From an uncultured Pelagibacteraceae bacterium (GTDB lineage Bacteria > Pseudomonadota > Alphaproteobacteria > Pelagibacterales > Pelagibacteraceae): a stretch of 48,865 bases of DNA. Position 1 is the first letter of the stretch; each line of letters begins with the position of its first letter. The DNA is taken from contig CACBRY010000004.1 in the NCBI GenBank assembly GCA_902541825.1, forward strand, positions 1 through 48,865, written 5' to 3'. The translations under genes and the position numbers were made by a program. This document shows positions 18,922-27,301 of this stretch, piece after piece. The notes under the pieces were generated by a model. The model was not told the origin of the DNA. It saw only the letters and a list, made by a program, of their open reading frames with translations, and searched no databases.

Positions 18922-19983
18922 ATGTATTATATCAATCGTTTATATATTTTTTTTTCTTCTCTAGCTTTAATAATATTTTTTTTTTCCACAGAGGTTGTTA
19001 AAGCTAAATCTTTTGAAATCAATGATATTGAAATTTCTCAGCCATTTGAAATTAATTTTGATAAAAATAAAGTAATTGATTTAGGGTTTAAAAAAGCTTT
19101 TTTTGAATTAGTCTATTCTTTAATCAAATCGCCAGATTTCAAAAAAATTGACAATATAGAGCTAAATGAAATCAAAAGTATGATTGAAACATTCTCGATT
19201 AAAGAAGAAAAATTTATTGATCAAAAATATTATGTAAATCTTGGTGTTTCATTTAATAAAAAAAAAATTTTTAGATATTTAGAAAAAAAGAGTATTTTTC
19301 CATCACGAATACTTAAAGAGCAATTTTTATTTATCCCAGTTATAATAAATGTAAATGGAAATGATATTTCAATTTTCTCAAATAATCCAATTTATGATAA
19401 TTGGAATGAAATAACTAAAAGATATCAATTAATAAAATATTTACTTCCCTCTGAGGACCTTGAAGATTTAAATCTTATCAAAGAAAAATTAGATGTAATA
19501 GAAACTTATGATTTTAATGAGATTACAAAAAAATATTTTTTAAAGAATTCTATCATTTCACTAATTTTTAAAGATAAAAACGAAATAAGAATTCTATCAA
19601 AAATTTATAACGATAAAAATGAGATAATAAAGAATAATACTTTTAAGAATATTAATATAGATAACGAAACAGACCTTAATTTTTTAATTGAGAATTTGAA
19701 AAATTTATTTGAAGATACTTGGAAAAAATTGAATGAAATAAATACTTCAATAAAAGTTCCGATAACAATTAAAATTAAAAATAACAATTTAAAAAAATCA
19801 AATAATTTTGAATTATTTTTAAATGAAATAGATATGGTTAGTGACTATTCTATTGAAAAATTTGATAAAGAATTCATATTTTATGAAGTTTTATTTAATG
19901 GCACAGTCCAAAATTTTATTAATATAATGAAAAATGAAAAATATGATTTAAATACGCAAAAAAAAGTTTGGATGATTGAATGA
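18922..19983 (+). CDS. Exported protein, DUF2066-like
   Basis: The 353-residue protein begins with a signal peptide or anchor (MYYINRLYIFFSSLALIIFF, to about residue 28 at VVKA). The rest is Lys/Asn/Ile-rich and mostly soluble, with no enzyme motif that I recognise. The arrangement of a region with FKKAFFELVYSLI (about 57-69), an FSIKEEKF...YYVNLGVSFN segment (about 90-112) and a later ILSKIYNDKNEII segment resembles DUF2066 proteins, and those are commonly found between purM and the hda gene, exactly the context here. Function is unknown, probably periplasmic or envelope. Its stop overlaps the hda start by 4 bases. Confidence 0.6.
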   Translation: MYYINRLYIFFSSLALIIFFFSTEVVKAKSFEINDIEISQPFEINFDKNKVIDLGFKKAFFELVYSLIKSPDFKKIDNIELNEIKSMIETFSIKEEKFIDQKYYVNLGVSFNKKKIFRYLEKKSIFPSRILKEQFLFIPVIINVNGNDISIFSNNPIYDNWNEITKRYQLIKYLLPSEDLEDLNLIKEKLDVIETYDFNEITKKYFLKNSIISLIFKDKNEIRILSKIYNDKNEIIKNNTFKNINIDNETDLNFLIENLKNLFEDTWKKLNEINTSIKVPITIKIKNNNLKKSNNFELFLNEIDMVSDYSIEKFDKEFIFYEVLFNGTVQNFINIMKNEKYDLNTQKKVWMIE

Positions 19984-20642
19984 GAGACATAGATCAAACA
20001 ATAATCAAATTTGATTATGACAAAAATTTTAAAAATGATGATTTTTATCTTTCCAAAAGTAATAAACATATTTTTGATTTTTTAAACATATGGCCAAAAT
20101 GGGAGAGAAATTTTGTTAATGTCACTGGGGAAAAGTTTTCTGGAAAAACTCATTTAATGAATATTTTTTTAAATAAAAATAAAGGCATAAAGCTTGAGGG
20201 TAAATCTTTAGAAAATGATCATTTAAAAAAAATAAAGATTTATGAAAATATTGTAATTGAAAATTTGTCCACAAATGTTGACGAAAAATTACTTTACAGT
20301 CTCTTTAATTTAATTGAGCAAGACAATAAATTTATTATTATTACATCCGTAAAACCAATTGTTAATATCACTTTTGATTTAAAAGATTTAAGATCTAGAG
20401 CAAAAAACTTTATCTTATTAAATATCGAAAAACCCGATGATGAGTTAATGTTTGCTATTATATTAAAAAATTTATCTGATCGACAAATCTCTTTGGATGA
20501 TAAATTCATTGAGTTTATTGTCAAAAGAATTGAGAGATCATATAGTAAAATATATGATTTCATATATAAGATCGATCAACTAAGTTTAAAAAAAAAAAAA
20601 TCAATTGACTTAAAAATTATTAAAGAAGTCTTAGGAGAATAA
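19980..20642 (+). CDS. hda: Hda/HdaA-like DnaA regulatory ATPase
   Basis: The 220-residue protein resembles DnaA domain III with a short C-terminal helical part but lacks the DNA-binding domain IV. A P-loop-like GEKFSGKTHL (about 50-59), a Walker B region IENIVIENLS, the ITSVKPIVN sensor I stretch and DLRSRAKNF (arginine-finger region) are visible. Hda with the sliding clamp promotes ATP hydrolysis on DnaA and limits re-initiation. Near the N-terminus QTIIKF (6-11) could be a weak clamp-binding motif of the QxxLxF kind. It precedes aspS without a gap. Near the 3' end a run of 13 A (20588-20600) encodes four lysines. Confidence 0.8.
   Translation: MRDIDQTIIKFDYDKNFKNDDFYLSKSNKHIFDFLNIWPKWERNFVNVTGEKFSGKTHLMNIFLNKNKGIKLEGKSLENDHLKKIKIYENIVIENLSTNVDEKLLYSLFNLIEQDNKFIIITSVKPIVNITFDLKDLRSRAKNFILLNIEKPDDELMFAIILKNLSDRQISLDDKFIEFIVKRIERSYSKIYDFIYKIDQLSLKKKKSIDLKIIKEVLGE
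20588..20600 (+). repeat. 13-base poly-A tract inside hda
   Basis: Thirteen consecutive A residues lie in frame near the end of hda and encode the last base of a Leu codon plus four Lys codons. It is the longest homopolymer I noticed in the window. Such runs can cause polymerase slippage or sequencing error; the frame as given is intact. Confidence 0.85.
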
Positions 20643-22427
20643 TTGAACAAATTTAGAACTCATAAATGTAACGAATTAAGAAAAGAAAAAGTCGGAGATG
20701 TGGTAACTTTATCTGGTTGGATTAATAAAAAAAGAGATCACGGAAATCTTTTGTTCGTAGATTTAAGAGATAACTACGGAATAACACAGTGTATTATAGA
20801 TAAAGAAAATTCTAATTTTAAAATATTGGAAAAAACACAATTAGAAACTGTAATTAAAATTATTGGAACAGTTGTTGAAAGGTCGAAAGATTCAGTCAAT
20901 AAAGATATTGAAACAGGTGAAATTGAGGTAGTAATCAAAAATTTTCAAGTTCTTGGTGAATGTAAAGAACTTCCTTTACCAGTTTTTACTGATCAAGAGT
21001 ATGCGGAAGAAATAAGACTTAAGTATCGTTTTTTAGATTTAAGAAGAAAAAAAATTCATGAAAATATTATATTAAGATCAAAAGTAATTTCATTTATTAG
21101 AAATGAAATGAATAATTTAGGATTTTTAGAATTTCAAACACCAATTTTGACATCATCAAGTCCAGAGGGAGCAAGAGATTTTTTAGTGCCAAGTAGATTA
21201 AATCCTGGCAAATTTTATGCACTTCCCCAAGCACCTCAACAATTTAAACAATTAGTGATGGTCTCTGGCTTTGATAAGTATTTTCAGATTGCCCCTTGTT
21301 TTAGAGATGAAGATGCAAGAGCAGATAGAAGTCCTGGAGAGTTCTACCAATTAGATTTAGAAATGTCTTTTGTTGAGCAAGAAGATGTATTTAATGTAGT
21401 AGAGAAGTTATTTGTTAATACGTTCAAAAAGTTTTCAAATAAAAAATTATTGTTTAGTCGGTTTCCAAGAATTTCATTTAAAGAATCAATGATTAAATAT
21501 GGAACAGATAAACCTGACTTAAGAAATCCATTAGTTATTAATGACATCACTGAAACTTTTTTAAGAGAAGATGTTTCTTTTGAAATATTTAAAAAACTAG
21601 TTAAATCTGGATCCAAAGTCAGATGTATTGTTACAAAAAATACAAAGGATAAACCACGAAGTTTTTTCGATAATATTGATAAATGGGCTAAAGAACAAGG
21701 CGCCTCAGGACTCGCTTACTTTACCATTGAAAAAGAAAAAGAAATTTCAGCGAAAGGGCCGGTGGGTAAATTTTTTTCTAAAGATTCACTAAATGAAATA
21801 ATGATTAAGACTGAAGCGGAAGTAGGTGACAGTATTTTTCTTGCATGTGGTAAATTAGAAGAAGTAGAAAAGATAACTGCATTAGCTAGAGATAAAATTG
21901 GAAAAGATTTAGGTTTAATTGATGAAAATGTTTTCGCATTCTGCTGGATTATAGATTATCCAATGTATGAAATAGATAGTCAAACAAACAAAATTAAATT
22001 TAGTCATAATCCTTTTTCTATGCCGCAAGGAGACATCAACGAAATTAATTTTGAAAAACCATTGGAAATACTGGCATATCAATATGATATTGTATGCAAT
22101 GGAATAGAATTATCCTCGGGTGCGATTAGAAATCATATACCAAATTTAATGTATAAATTATTTGATGTTGCAGGTTACTCTAGATCTGAAGTTGATCAAA
22201 AATTTAGTGGAATGATAAATGCTTTAAGTTATGGTGCTCCACCTCATGGAGGAATTGCCCCAGGAATCGATAGAATAATTATGTTACTAGCAAACGAAAA
22301 AAATATTCGAGAAGTTACAATGTTCCCAATGAATCAAAACGCACAAGATTTAATGATGAATGCACCTTCTAGTGTAAGTGAAAATCAACTTAAAGAATTA
22401 AATTTATCTATAAAAAATAAAAAATAA
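20643..22427 (+). CDS. aspS: Aspartyl-tRNA synthetase (possibly non-discriminating)
   Basis: The 594-residue class IIb synthetase charges tRNA-Asp. The N-terminal OB-fold anticodon-binding domain (about 1-105) contains GWINKKRDHGNLLFVDLRD. Motif 2 lies in FRDEDARADRSPGEFYQLDLEMSF (about 222-245), motif 3 in PPHGGIAPGIDRIIMLL (about 535-551), and the bacterial GAD insertion is present at about 290-400. It opens with TTG, placed directly after the hda stop; MNKFRTHKCNELR is a normal N-terminus, so this start is right. Many Alphaproteobacteria use AspRS on tRNA-Asn as well, with GatCAB correction; that cannot be decided here. Confidence 0.96.
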   Translation: MNKFRTHKCNELRKEKVGDVVTLSGWINKKRDHGNLLFVDLRDNYGITQCIIDKENSNFKILEKTQLETVIKIIGTVVERSKDSVNKDIETGEIEVVIKNFQVLGECKELPLPVFTDQEYAEEIRLKYRFLDLRRKKIHENIILRSKVISFIRNEMNNLGFLEFQTPILTSSSPEGARDFLVPSRLNPGKFYALPQAPQQFKQLVMVSGFDKYFQIAPCFRDEDARADRSPGEFYQLDLEMSFVEQEDVFNVVEKLFVNTFKKFSNKKLLFSRFPRISFKESMIKYGTDKPDLRNPLVINDITETFLREDVSFEIFKKLVKSGSKVRCIVTKNTKDKPRSFFDNIDKWAKEQGASGLAYFTIEKEKEISAKGPVGKFFSKDSLNEIMIKTEAEVGDSIFLACGKLEEVEKITALARDKIGKDLGLIDENVFAFCWIIDYPMYEIDSQTNKIKFSHNPFSMPQGDINEINFEKPLEILAYQYDIVCNGIELSSGAIRNHIPNLMYKLFDVAGYSRSEVDQKFSGMINALSYGAPPHGGIAPGIDRIIMLLANEKNIREVTMFPMNQNAQDLMMNAPSSVSENQLKELNLSIKNKK

Positions 22428-23252
22428 TTATTTTTTACCTTTAAGACTAATTTTAACATCTGATAAGTCTACCAGATTTTTTTTGTAATTATTCCTTACA
22501 AATCCTTTACTTGTAATATCTTTCACTATTTTTAGTAATTGATTTTGTTCATCAGAACCTTTTTCATCTGATGATAAAGCATCAAAATTACCTATTGAAG
22601 GCGTATGCGCTAAATCTTCTCTGTTCAGATAAGAAATTGCAAGTTCTCTAAATATATAATCTAAAATTGAAGAGGCACTTAAAATTCTGTCGTTACCATT
22701 AACCTTACCTGATGGCTCGAATTTAGTCCCAATAAATGCACTCACAAACTCGTCTAACGGGACTCCGTATTGAAGACCAAGTGAAACAGCGATAGCAAAA
22801 TTATTCATTAAAGCTTTAACTAGCTCTCCCTCTTTACTTGTATCAATAAAGATTTCTCCGATTTTACCATCCTCATACTCACCAGTATGCAAATAAACTT
22901 TATGGTCACCAATAGTTGCTTTTTGAATATATCCTTTTCTTCTATCAGGCATGCTAAATCTTTTGCCAGAATTTTCAGATTTCGCAAAAGATTGAGAAAC
23001 TATTTTTTCAACATTACTAGTTTTATTTTCATTTTGAGTAGGAACTAAATCAATTTTTTTATTTTGATCACCTTTTTTACTATTAGGATCAAGACTTTTC
23101 GTTTTTCGATTATCTAATTTTACATCAATAATTTCAAATTTCCCATCATCTCTTTTTTCAAGATTCTTTAGCTCAGTTTCATTGATGTCATCCAGATAAT
23201 GATTTACCTTAAAAGTACACGTATAATAAGTTTCTACAAGATATTTTGCCAT
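22428..23252 (-). CDS. Free-standing TSCPD-domain protein (NrdJ C-terminal-like)
   Basis: The 274-residue protein matches the C-terminal part of vitamin B12-dependent (class II) ribonucleotide reductases. [32 protein letters not shown] and [20 protein letters not shown] (within about 105-170), then [16 protein letters not shown] (about 200-215), are the TSCPD-domain landmarks. No catalytic alpha/beta barrel is attached or adjacent. The N-terminus ([16 protein letters not shown]) is a separate conserved-looking segment. Only one Cys (12) is present, so the C-terminal redox Cys pair of full NrdJ is absent. Split NrdJ proteins are known in some bacteria, and free TSCPD proteins occur in Alphaproteobacteria; the role is uncertain. 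It starts 113 bases from the divergent NDUFA12 gene and abuts aspS without a gap. Confidence 0.8.
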   Translation of the reverse strand: MAKYLVETYYTCTFKVNHYLDDINETELKNLEKRDDGKFEIIDVKLDNRKTKSLDPNSKKGDQNKKIDLVPTQNENKTSNVEKIVSQSFAKSENSGKRFSMPDRRKGYIQKATIGDHKVYLHTGEYEDGKIGEIFIDTSKEGELVKALMNNFAIAVSLGLQYGVPLDEFVSAFIGTKFEPSGKVNGNDRILSASSILDYIFRELAISYLNREDLAHTPSIGNFDALSSDEKGSDEQNQLLKIVKDITSKGFVRNNYKKNLVDLSDVKISLKGKK

Positions 23253-23365
23253 TTTTAATAATCCTTAAATTAAATTTGAAATTTGAATCTTTTTACTTAT
23301 ATACATTTACACATTATAGTCTAATTTAAATTATACAATTTAAAATTGAAATTATTAAGTTTTAC

Positions 23366-23725
23366 ATGTTGACATTCTTTAAAAAAATTTTCACTTGGTG
23401 GAATCGAGATACATTCGGTACTAGGATCAAAACTATATTATTTGGTAAGTTGATCGGATCAGATGAATATGGGAATAAATATTATCAAAGCAAAAAAGGA
23501 AAAAGATGGGTAATTTATGCAAATGAAATTGATGCATCAAAAATTCCAGTTGAATGGTATTCTTGGATACATTTTATGCCTAATAAAATTGAGAATATTC
23601 ACAAATTAGAAAAACATGATTGGCAAAAACCTCACCAGCCAAATTTGACTGGTACCGACTCAGCTTATTATCCAAATAAGAACAACAAAGATGCAACTGA
23701 AAAAAAATATAAAAGTTGGAAATAA
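23366..23725 (+). CDS. NDUFA12-family complex I accessory subunit
   Basis: The 119-residue protein resembles the B17.2/NDUFA12 supernumerary subunit of NADH:ubiquinone oxidoreductase. Its landmarks are TWWNRDTFGTRIKT (11-24), GSDEYGNKYYQSKKGKRWVIY (about 32-52) and the PVEWYSWIHFMPNK core (about 60-73), followed by a Pro/Asn-rich tail with PNLTGTDSAYYP. In Alphaproteobacteria it is encoded away from the nuo operon and is thought to bind near the peripheral arm during assembly. The downstream DUF2155 gene overlaps its end by 35 bases, a pairing typical for the class. Confidence 0.9.
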   Translation: MLTFFKKIFTWWNRDTFGTRIKTILFGKLIGSDEYGNKYYQSKKGKRWVIYANEIDASKIPVEWYSWIHFMPNKIENIHKLEKHDWQKPHQPNLTGTDSAYYPNKNNKDATEKKYKSWK

Positions 23726-24095
23726 ACTAAACTTATTTTTATTAATATATTTATTAGCATTATTTATAACATTCAAGACTAGTGCTGAAATTAATCTCGA
23801 TGGAAATAAAACTGATATAAAAATATTAGATAAAATAAGTTCTAAAAATGAGTTGATAAAATTGGTAAATAATGAAGAATTTATTTATAAAGATTTAGCT
23901 ATAAAAAGTATTAAATGTACTGACTCTAAATTTGATGATAATCCTGAGGTTAAGGCATATATCCAAGTAAGAGATTTAACAAAAAAAGATAGAAATAACG
24001 TTTTTGTTTTTAATGGTTGGATGTTCTCCTCAAGCCCCTCTATAGCACCTTTCGATCATCCTGTTTACGATATTTGGCTTATTAGCTGTTACTAA
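23691..24095 (+). CDS. DUF2155 exported protein
   Basis: The 134-residue protein has a signal peptide or membrane anchor (about residues 13-32, ending in SAE) and ends with the DUF2155 motif: a Trp-Met-Phe-Ser-Ser-Ser-Pro stretch (about 110-116) then HPVYDIWLISCY. Two Cys (about 76 and 133) may form a disulfide. Function is unknown. It is almost always next to NDUFA12 in Alphaproteobacteria, as here. The ATG at 23691 lies inside the NDUFA12 gene, and the stop overlaps the convergent accC by 4 bases. The aat gene often found between DUF2155 and accC in relatives is missing. Confidence 0.85.
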   Translation: MQLKKNIKVGNKLNLFLLIYLLALFITFKTSAEINLDGNKTDIKILDKISSKNELIKLVNNEEFIYKDLAIKSIKCTDSKFDDNPEVKAYIQVRDLTKKDRNNVFVFNGWMFSSSPSIAPFDHPVYDIWLISCY

Positions 24096-25429
24096 AGTAT
24101 TTTATCTTTATCTAGCCAACTAACATTGAAATCAGAGTCGATAAACTTCTTATGATTTAGCAATTTTTTATGCAATGGAATTGTTGTAGTGATCCCCTCT
24201 ATTACAAACTCATCCAAAGATCTATTCATCCTTTGAATAGCCTCTAATCTATTTCTACCATGGCAGATTAGCTTGCAAATCATGCTATCATAATAAGGAG
24301 TTACTTTATAACCTTGATATATTGCACCATCAACTCTAGTTCTGAAGCCCGATGGTTGATGACACATACCAATCAATCCAGGCGATGGTTGGAAATTTTT
24401 ACTAGCATCCTCTGCATTTATTCTGCATTCTATAGCATGTCCTCTTGGATTTATATCACTTTGTTTTAAAGCTGTTTCTCCAGAAAACGCTATCCAAATT
24501 TGTTCTTTAATAATATCTATACCGGTTACCATTTCAGTAACAGGATGTTCAACTTGAACTCTTGTATTCATTTCAAGAAAATAAAATTTACCATCTTCAT
24601 AAATAAATTCAACGGTTCCAGCACCCATATAGCCAATTTTTGATACCATATTTACAGTTTTTTCAAAAAGATCTATTCTTATCTCATCAGTTAAAACAGG
24701 GCTTGGTGTTTCCTCAATTAATTTTTGGTGTCTTCTTTGAACAGAACAATCTCTTTCATGAAGATGAACTGTTCTATTTTTTCCAGCTAAAATTTGAACT
24801 TCAATGTGCCTCGGATTTTGAAAAAATTTTTCTATATACACTTCATCATTTCCAAAATATTTTTGAGCTTCAGATTTTGCAGTAGAAAACAACGTTTCGA
24901 ATTCATCCTCTTTATAAACAATTTTCATACCTTTTCCACCACCACCGCCTGATGCTTTAATCAAAATAGGAAAACCAATTTTTTTACACAATTCTTTAGC
25001 CTCTTTAACATCTCTAACTCCACCCTCAGACCCCTCAATTACTGGTAAACCGTTTTCTTTTGCAATTTTTTTTGCCTGTATTTTATCTCCCATCATTTCT
25101 ATAAGTTTTGAGGATGCACCTATGAATTTAATATTATTCTCTTCAAGAACTTTTACAAAATTTGCATTTTCTGAGAGAAAACCATAACCAGGATGCACAG
25201 CTTCAGCATTAGTGATTTCTATTGCAGATAATAGGGCTGGAATATTTAAATAACTATTTGCTGGTTGGTGAGAACCTATACAAACACTTTCATCTGCCAT
25301 TCTTACATGCATACTCTCTTTATCTACATCAGAATGAACAGCTACAGTTGAAATTCCCCATTCTTTACAGGCCCTTATAATTCTAACCGCAATTTCTCCA
25401 CGGTTAGCTATCAAAATTTTTTTAAACAT
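24092..25429 (-). CDS. accC: Acetyl-CoA carboxylase, biotin carboxylase subunit
   Basis: The 445-residue ATP-grasp enzyme carboxylates the biotin on AccB. IANRGEIAVRIIRACKEWG (7-25) opens the pre-ATP-grasp domain, and KASGGGGGKGMKIV (about 158-171) is the glycine-rich ATP loop. EVQILAGKNRTVHLHERDCSVQRR, FLEMNTRVQVEHPVTEMVTG (about 285-304) and the IECRINAEDASKNFQPSPG region complete the active site. It shares one base with accB, so translation is probably coupled. The carboxyltransferase genes accA and accD are not in the window. Confidence 0.97.
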   Translation of the reverse strand: MFKKILIANRGEIAVRIIRACKEWGISTVAVHSDVDKESMHVRMADESVCIGSHQPANSYLNIPALLSAIEITNAEAVHPGYGFLSENANFVKVLEENNIKFIGASSKLIEMMGDKIQAKKIAKENGLPVIEGSEGGVRDVKEAKELCKKIGFPILIKASGGGGGKGMKIVYKEDEFETLFSTAKSEAQKYFGNDEVYIEKFFQNPRHIEVQILAGKNRTVHLHERDCSVQRRHQKLIEETPSPVLTDEIRIDLFEKTVNMVSKIGYMGAGTVEFIYEDGKFYFLEMNTRVQVEHPVTEMVTGIDIIKEQIWIAFSGETALKQSDINPRGHAIECRINAEDASKNFQPSPGLIGMCHQPSGFRTRVDGAIYQGYKVTPYYDSMICKLICHGRNRLEAIQRMNRSLDEFVIEGITTTIPLHKKLLNHKKFIDSDFNVSWLDKDKIL

Positions 25430-25860
25430 TAATCAAGAATTAATAAATTTTGACCAAATTCTACAGCTTGGCCGTCTTCGACACAAATTTCTTTTACAAC
25501 TCCATCTGCAGTTGATGGTACATGGTTCATAGTCTTCATAGCCTCAACGATCATTACTGTGTCACCTTTTTTAATTTTTTTCCCAACCTCGACAAATTTT
25601 TTTGCACCAGGTTCAGGAGCATGATATGCTGTTCCTATAATTGGGGATTTAACCTCAATTCCAGTTTTAGTTTTCTCTGACAAATTATTATTTGAAAAAT
25701 TTATTTCAGTTTTTGGACTTGGAATATTTTGATTATTTACTGAGATATTATTTTTAGAAACTTTAATTTTAGTATCTTTCTCAGTATATTCTAGCTCAGT
25801 AAGATTAAACTCTTCTAAATAGTCACTAAGTTCTTTAATGATCTTTTTATTAATTTTCAT
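25429..25860 (-). CDS. accB: Biotin carboxyl carrier protein of acetyl-CoA carboxylase
   Basis: The 143-residue protein has an N-terminal Lys/Glu-rich region (1-60) and a C-terminal biotinyl domain (about 68-143). The attachment motif reads EAMKTMNHV, with the biotinylated Lys at about residue 108; Thr replaces the more usual Met or Leu after Lys. The protruding thumb typical of AccB is represented by YHAPEPGAKKFVEVG. It lies between aroQ, which it overlaps by 11 bases, and accC. Confidence 0.95.
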   Translation of the reverse strand: MKINKKIIKELSDYLEEFNLTELEYTEKDTKIKVSKNNISVNNQNIPSPKTEINFSNNNLSEKTKTGIEVKSPIIGTAYHAPEPGAKKFVEVGKKIKKGDTVMIVEAMKTMNHVPSTADGVVKEICVEDGQAVEFGQNLLILD

Positions 25861-26296
25861 TTAATAACAGCTTTTGCATTGAAATTATGGCTAAAATATA
25901 ACCATCAGCACCTAAACCAAAAATACCTCCTGTAACTACGTCGCTTATCAAAGATTTATGTCTAAATTCCTCACGTTTATATATATTTGAAATATGCAAC
26001 TCAATGATTGGTCTTTTAAAAATGCTTAATGCATCCCTAATAGCTACAGAGGTATGCGTGAAAGCTGCAGCATTGATTATAATTCCATCAAAATTTTTTC
26101 TAGAGTTTTGTATCAAGTTAACTATCTCACCCTCAACATTTGATTGAGTAAAATCAGCTACTAAACCTAATTCTTTCGACTTATTTAAACAAATTTCTTT
26201 TAATTCTTCAAATGTAGTAGATCCATATTGTGATTGTTCTCTTTCACCTAATAGATTAAGATTTGGACCATTAATTATAATTATCTTATTGTTCAT
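25850..26296 (-). CDS. aroQ: Type II 3-dehydroquinate dehydratase
   Basis: The 148-residue enzyme dehydrates 3-dehydroquinate to 3-dehydroshikimate in aromatic amino-acid synthesis. INGPNLNLLGERE (8-20) with the catalytic Tyr in SQYGSTTFEEL, IINAAAFTHTSVAIRDAL (about 72-89) with its His, and EFRHKSLISDVVTGGIFGLG (about 109-128) are all type II hallmarks. The start is fixed by homology and lies 16 bases from the divergent thiS. On the minus strand a TATATA element (26305-26310) ends 8 bases before the ATG, so the transcript may be leaderless or nearly so. Confidence 0.96.
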   Translation of the reverse strand: MNNKIIIINGPNLNLLGEREQSQYGSTTFEELKEICLNKSKELGLVADFTQSNVEGEIVNLIQNSRKNFDGIIINAAAFTHTSVAIRDALSIFKRPIIELHISNIYKREEFRHKSLISDVVTGGIFGLGADGYILAIISMQKLLLNEN

Positions 26297-26312
26297 TTAA
26301 CATTTATATACG

Positions 26313-26525
26313 ATGAAAAAAAAAATAAAAATAAAAATAAACGGTAAAATAAATAAAATTGACGATAAAACTAAATTATCTGACTTAGTTAAAAATTTAA
26401 AAGTCCCTTTGAAAAAAGTTGCAATTGAATTAAATAAAGAAATAGTGGATAAAAAAAATCTAAATAAAATCAATTTAAAAGTTAATGATAAAATTGAAAT
26501 TGTTCACTTTATTGGAGGTGGTTAG
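26313..26525 (+). CDS. thiS: Sulfur carrier protein ThiS
   Basis: The 70-residue ubiquitin-fold protein carries sulfur as a C-terminal thiocarboxylate for thiazole formation. It starts [16 protein letters not shown] and ends VHFIGGG, with the required Gly-Gly tail. It is very Lys-rich even for this genome. The last three Gly codons (GGA GGT GGT) also provide the ribosome-binding site of thiG, which begins 2 bases after the stop. A TATAAT at 26276-26281, inside aroQ, is a possible -10. Confidence 0.93.
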   Translation: MKKKIKIKINGKINKIDDKTKLSDLVKNLKVPLKKVAIELNKEIVDKKNLNKINLKVNDKIEIVHFIGGG

Positions 26526-26530
26526 TTCTG
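26514..26530 (+). promoter_or_regulatory. Shine-Dalgarno and CTG start codon of thiG
   Basis: GGAGGTGG (26514-26521) is a near-perfect Shine-Dalgarno, built from the Gly codons that end thiS. Eight bases after GGAGGT lies CTG (26528-26530), in frame with thiG. Between the previous in-frame stop (26495-26497) and the Met at 26606 there is no ATG, GTG or TTG, while the conserved ThiG N-terminus ([11 protein letters not shown]) lies upstream of that Met. CTG is thus the best start. Confidence 0.8.
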
Positions 26531-27301
26531 AAAAAAGATAGTCTTATAATTTCAAAGAAAAAATTTAATTCGAGATTAATTGTTGGCACCGGCAAATATA
26601 AAAGTATGACTGAATGTGCCAAGGCAATAAAAATATCTGGTGCTGATATTGTTACTGTTGCTGTTAGAAGAGTAAATATTACTAATAGAAAGAAACCCTT
26701 ATTAATGGATTATATAGATCCAAAAAAAATAACTTACTTACCTAATACTGCTGGCTGTTTTAATTCAAATGAAGCATTAAGAACACTTAGGCTTGCAAGA
26801 GAGATAGGAGGGTGGAAACTGGTAAAGCTTGAGGTTTTAGGTGATAAAAAAAATCTTTTTCCAGAAATGATAGAAACTCTCAAATCTACAGAAATTTTGA
26901 CTAAAGAAGGTTTTAAGGTTATGGTTTATTGTAACGATGATCCTTTAATGGCAAAAAGGTTAGAAAATGCAGGAGCCTCAGCTATAATGCCTCTTGCAGC
27001 ACCAATAGGATCTGGTTTAGGCATTTTAAACAAAATCAATATTCAAATCATAAGAAATCAAACCAAATTACCCTTAATAATAGATGCTGGTTTAGGACAG
27101 GCGTCAGATGCAACAATTGCAATGGAGCTAGGTTGTGATGGCGTTCTAGTTAATACTGCAATTGCAAAAGCAAAAAAACCATTTAAAATGGCAGAAGCTT
27201 TTAAAAATGCAGTTATTGCTGGAAGACAATCTTTTTTATCTGGAAGAATTGAGAAAAAATTAATGGGAAGTGCCTCATCCCCAAAAAAAGGGATTATTTA
27301 G
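26528..27301 (+). CDS. thiG: Thiazole synthase ThiG (CTG start)
   Basis: The 257-residue TIM-barrel enzyme builds the thiazole phosphate of thiamine from deoxyxylulose phosphate, dehydroglycine and ThiS-thiocarboxylate. [12 protein letters not shown] (about 16-27), [14 protein letters not shown] (about 37-50), [11 protein letters not shown] with the Schiff-base Lys, [15 protein letters not shown] and [28 protein letters not shown] are all present. Starting at the first ATG (26606) would delete 26 residues including the GTGKY phosphate region, so the CTG start with strong Shine-Dalgarno is used; total length then matches the family. The end overlaps rne by 8 bases. SAR11 is reported to lack thiC and to need pyrimidine precursors, yet it keeps this thiazole branch. 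Confidence 0.93.
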   Translation: MKKDSLIISKKKFNSRLIVGTGKYKSMTECAKAIKISGADIVTVAVRRVNITNRKKPLLMDYIDPKKITYLPNTAGCFNSNEALRTLRLAREIGGWKLVKLEVLGDKKNLFPEMIETLKSTEILTKEGFKVMVYCNDDPLMAKRLENAGASAIMPLAAPIGSGLGILNKINIQIIRNQTKLPLIIDAGLGQASDATIAMELGCDGVLVNTAIAKAKKPFKMAEAFKNAVIAGRQSFLSGRIEKKLMGSASSPKKGII

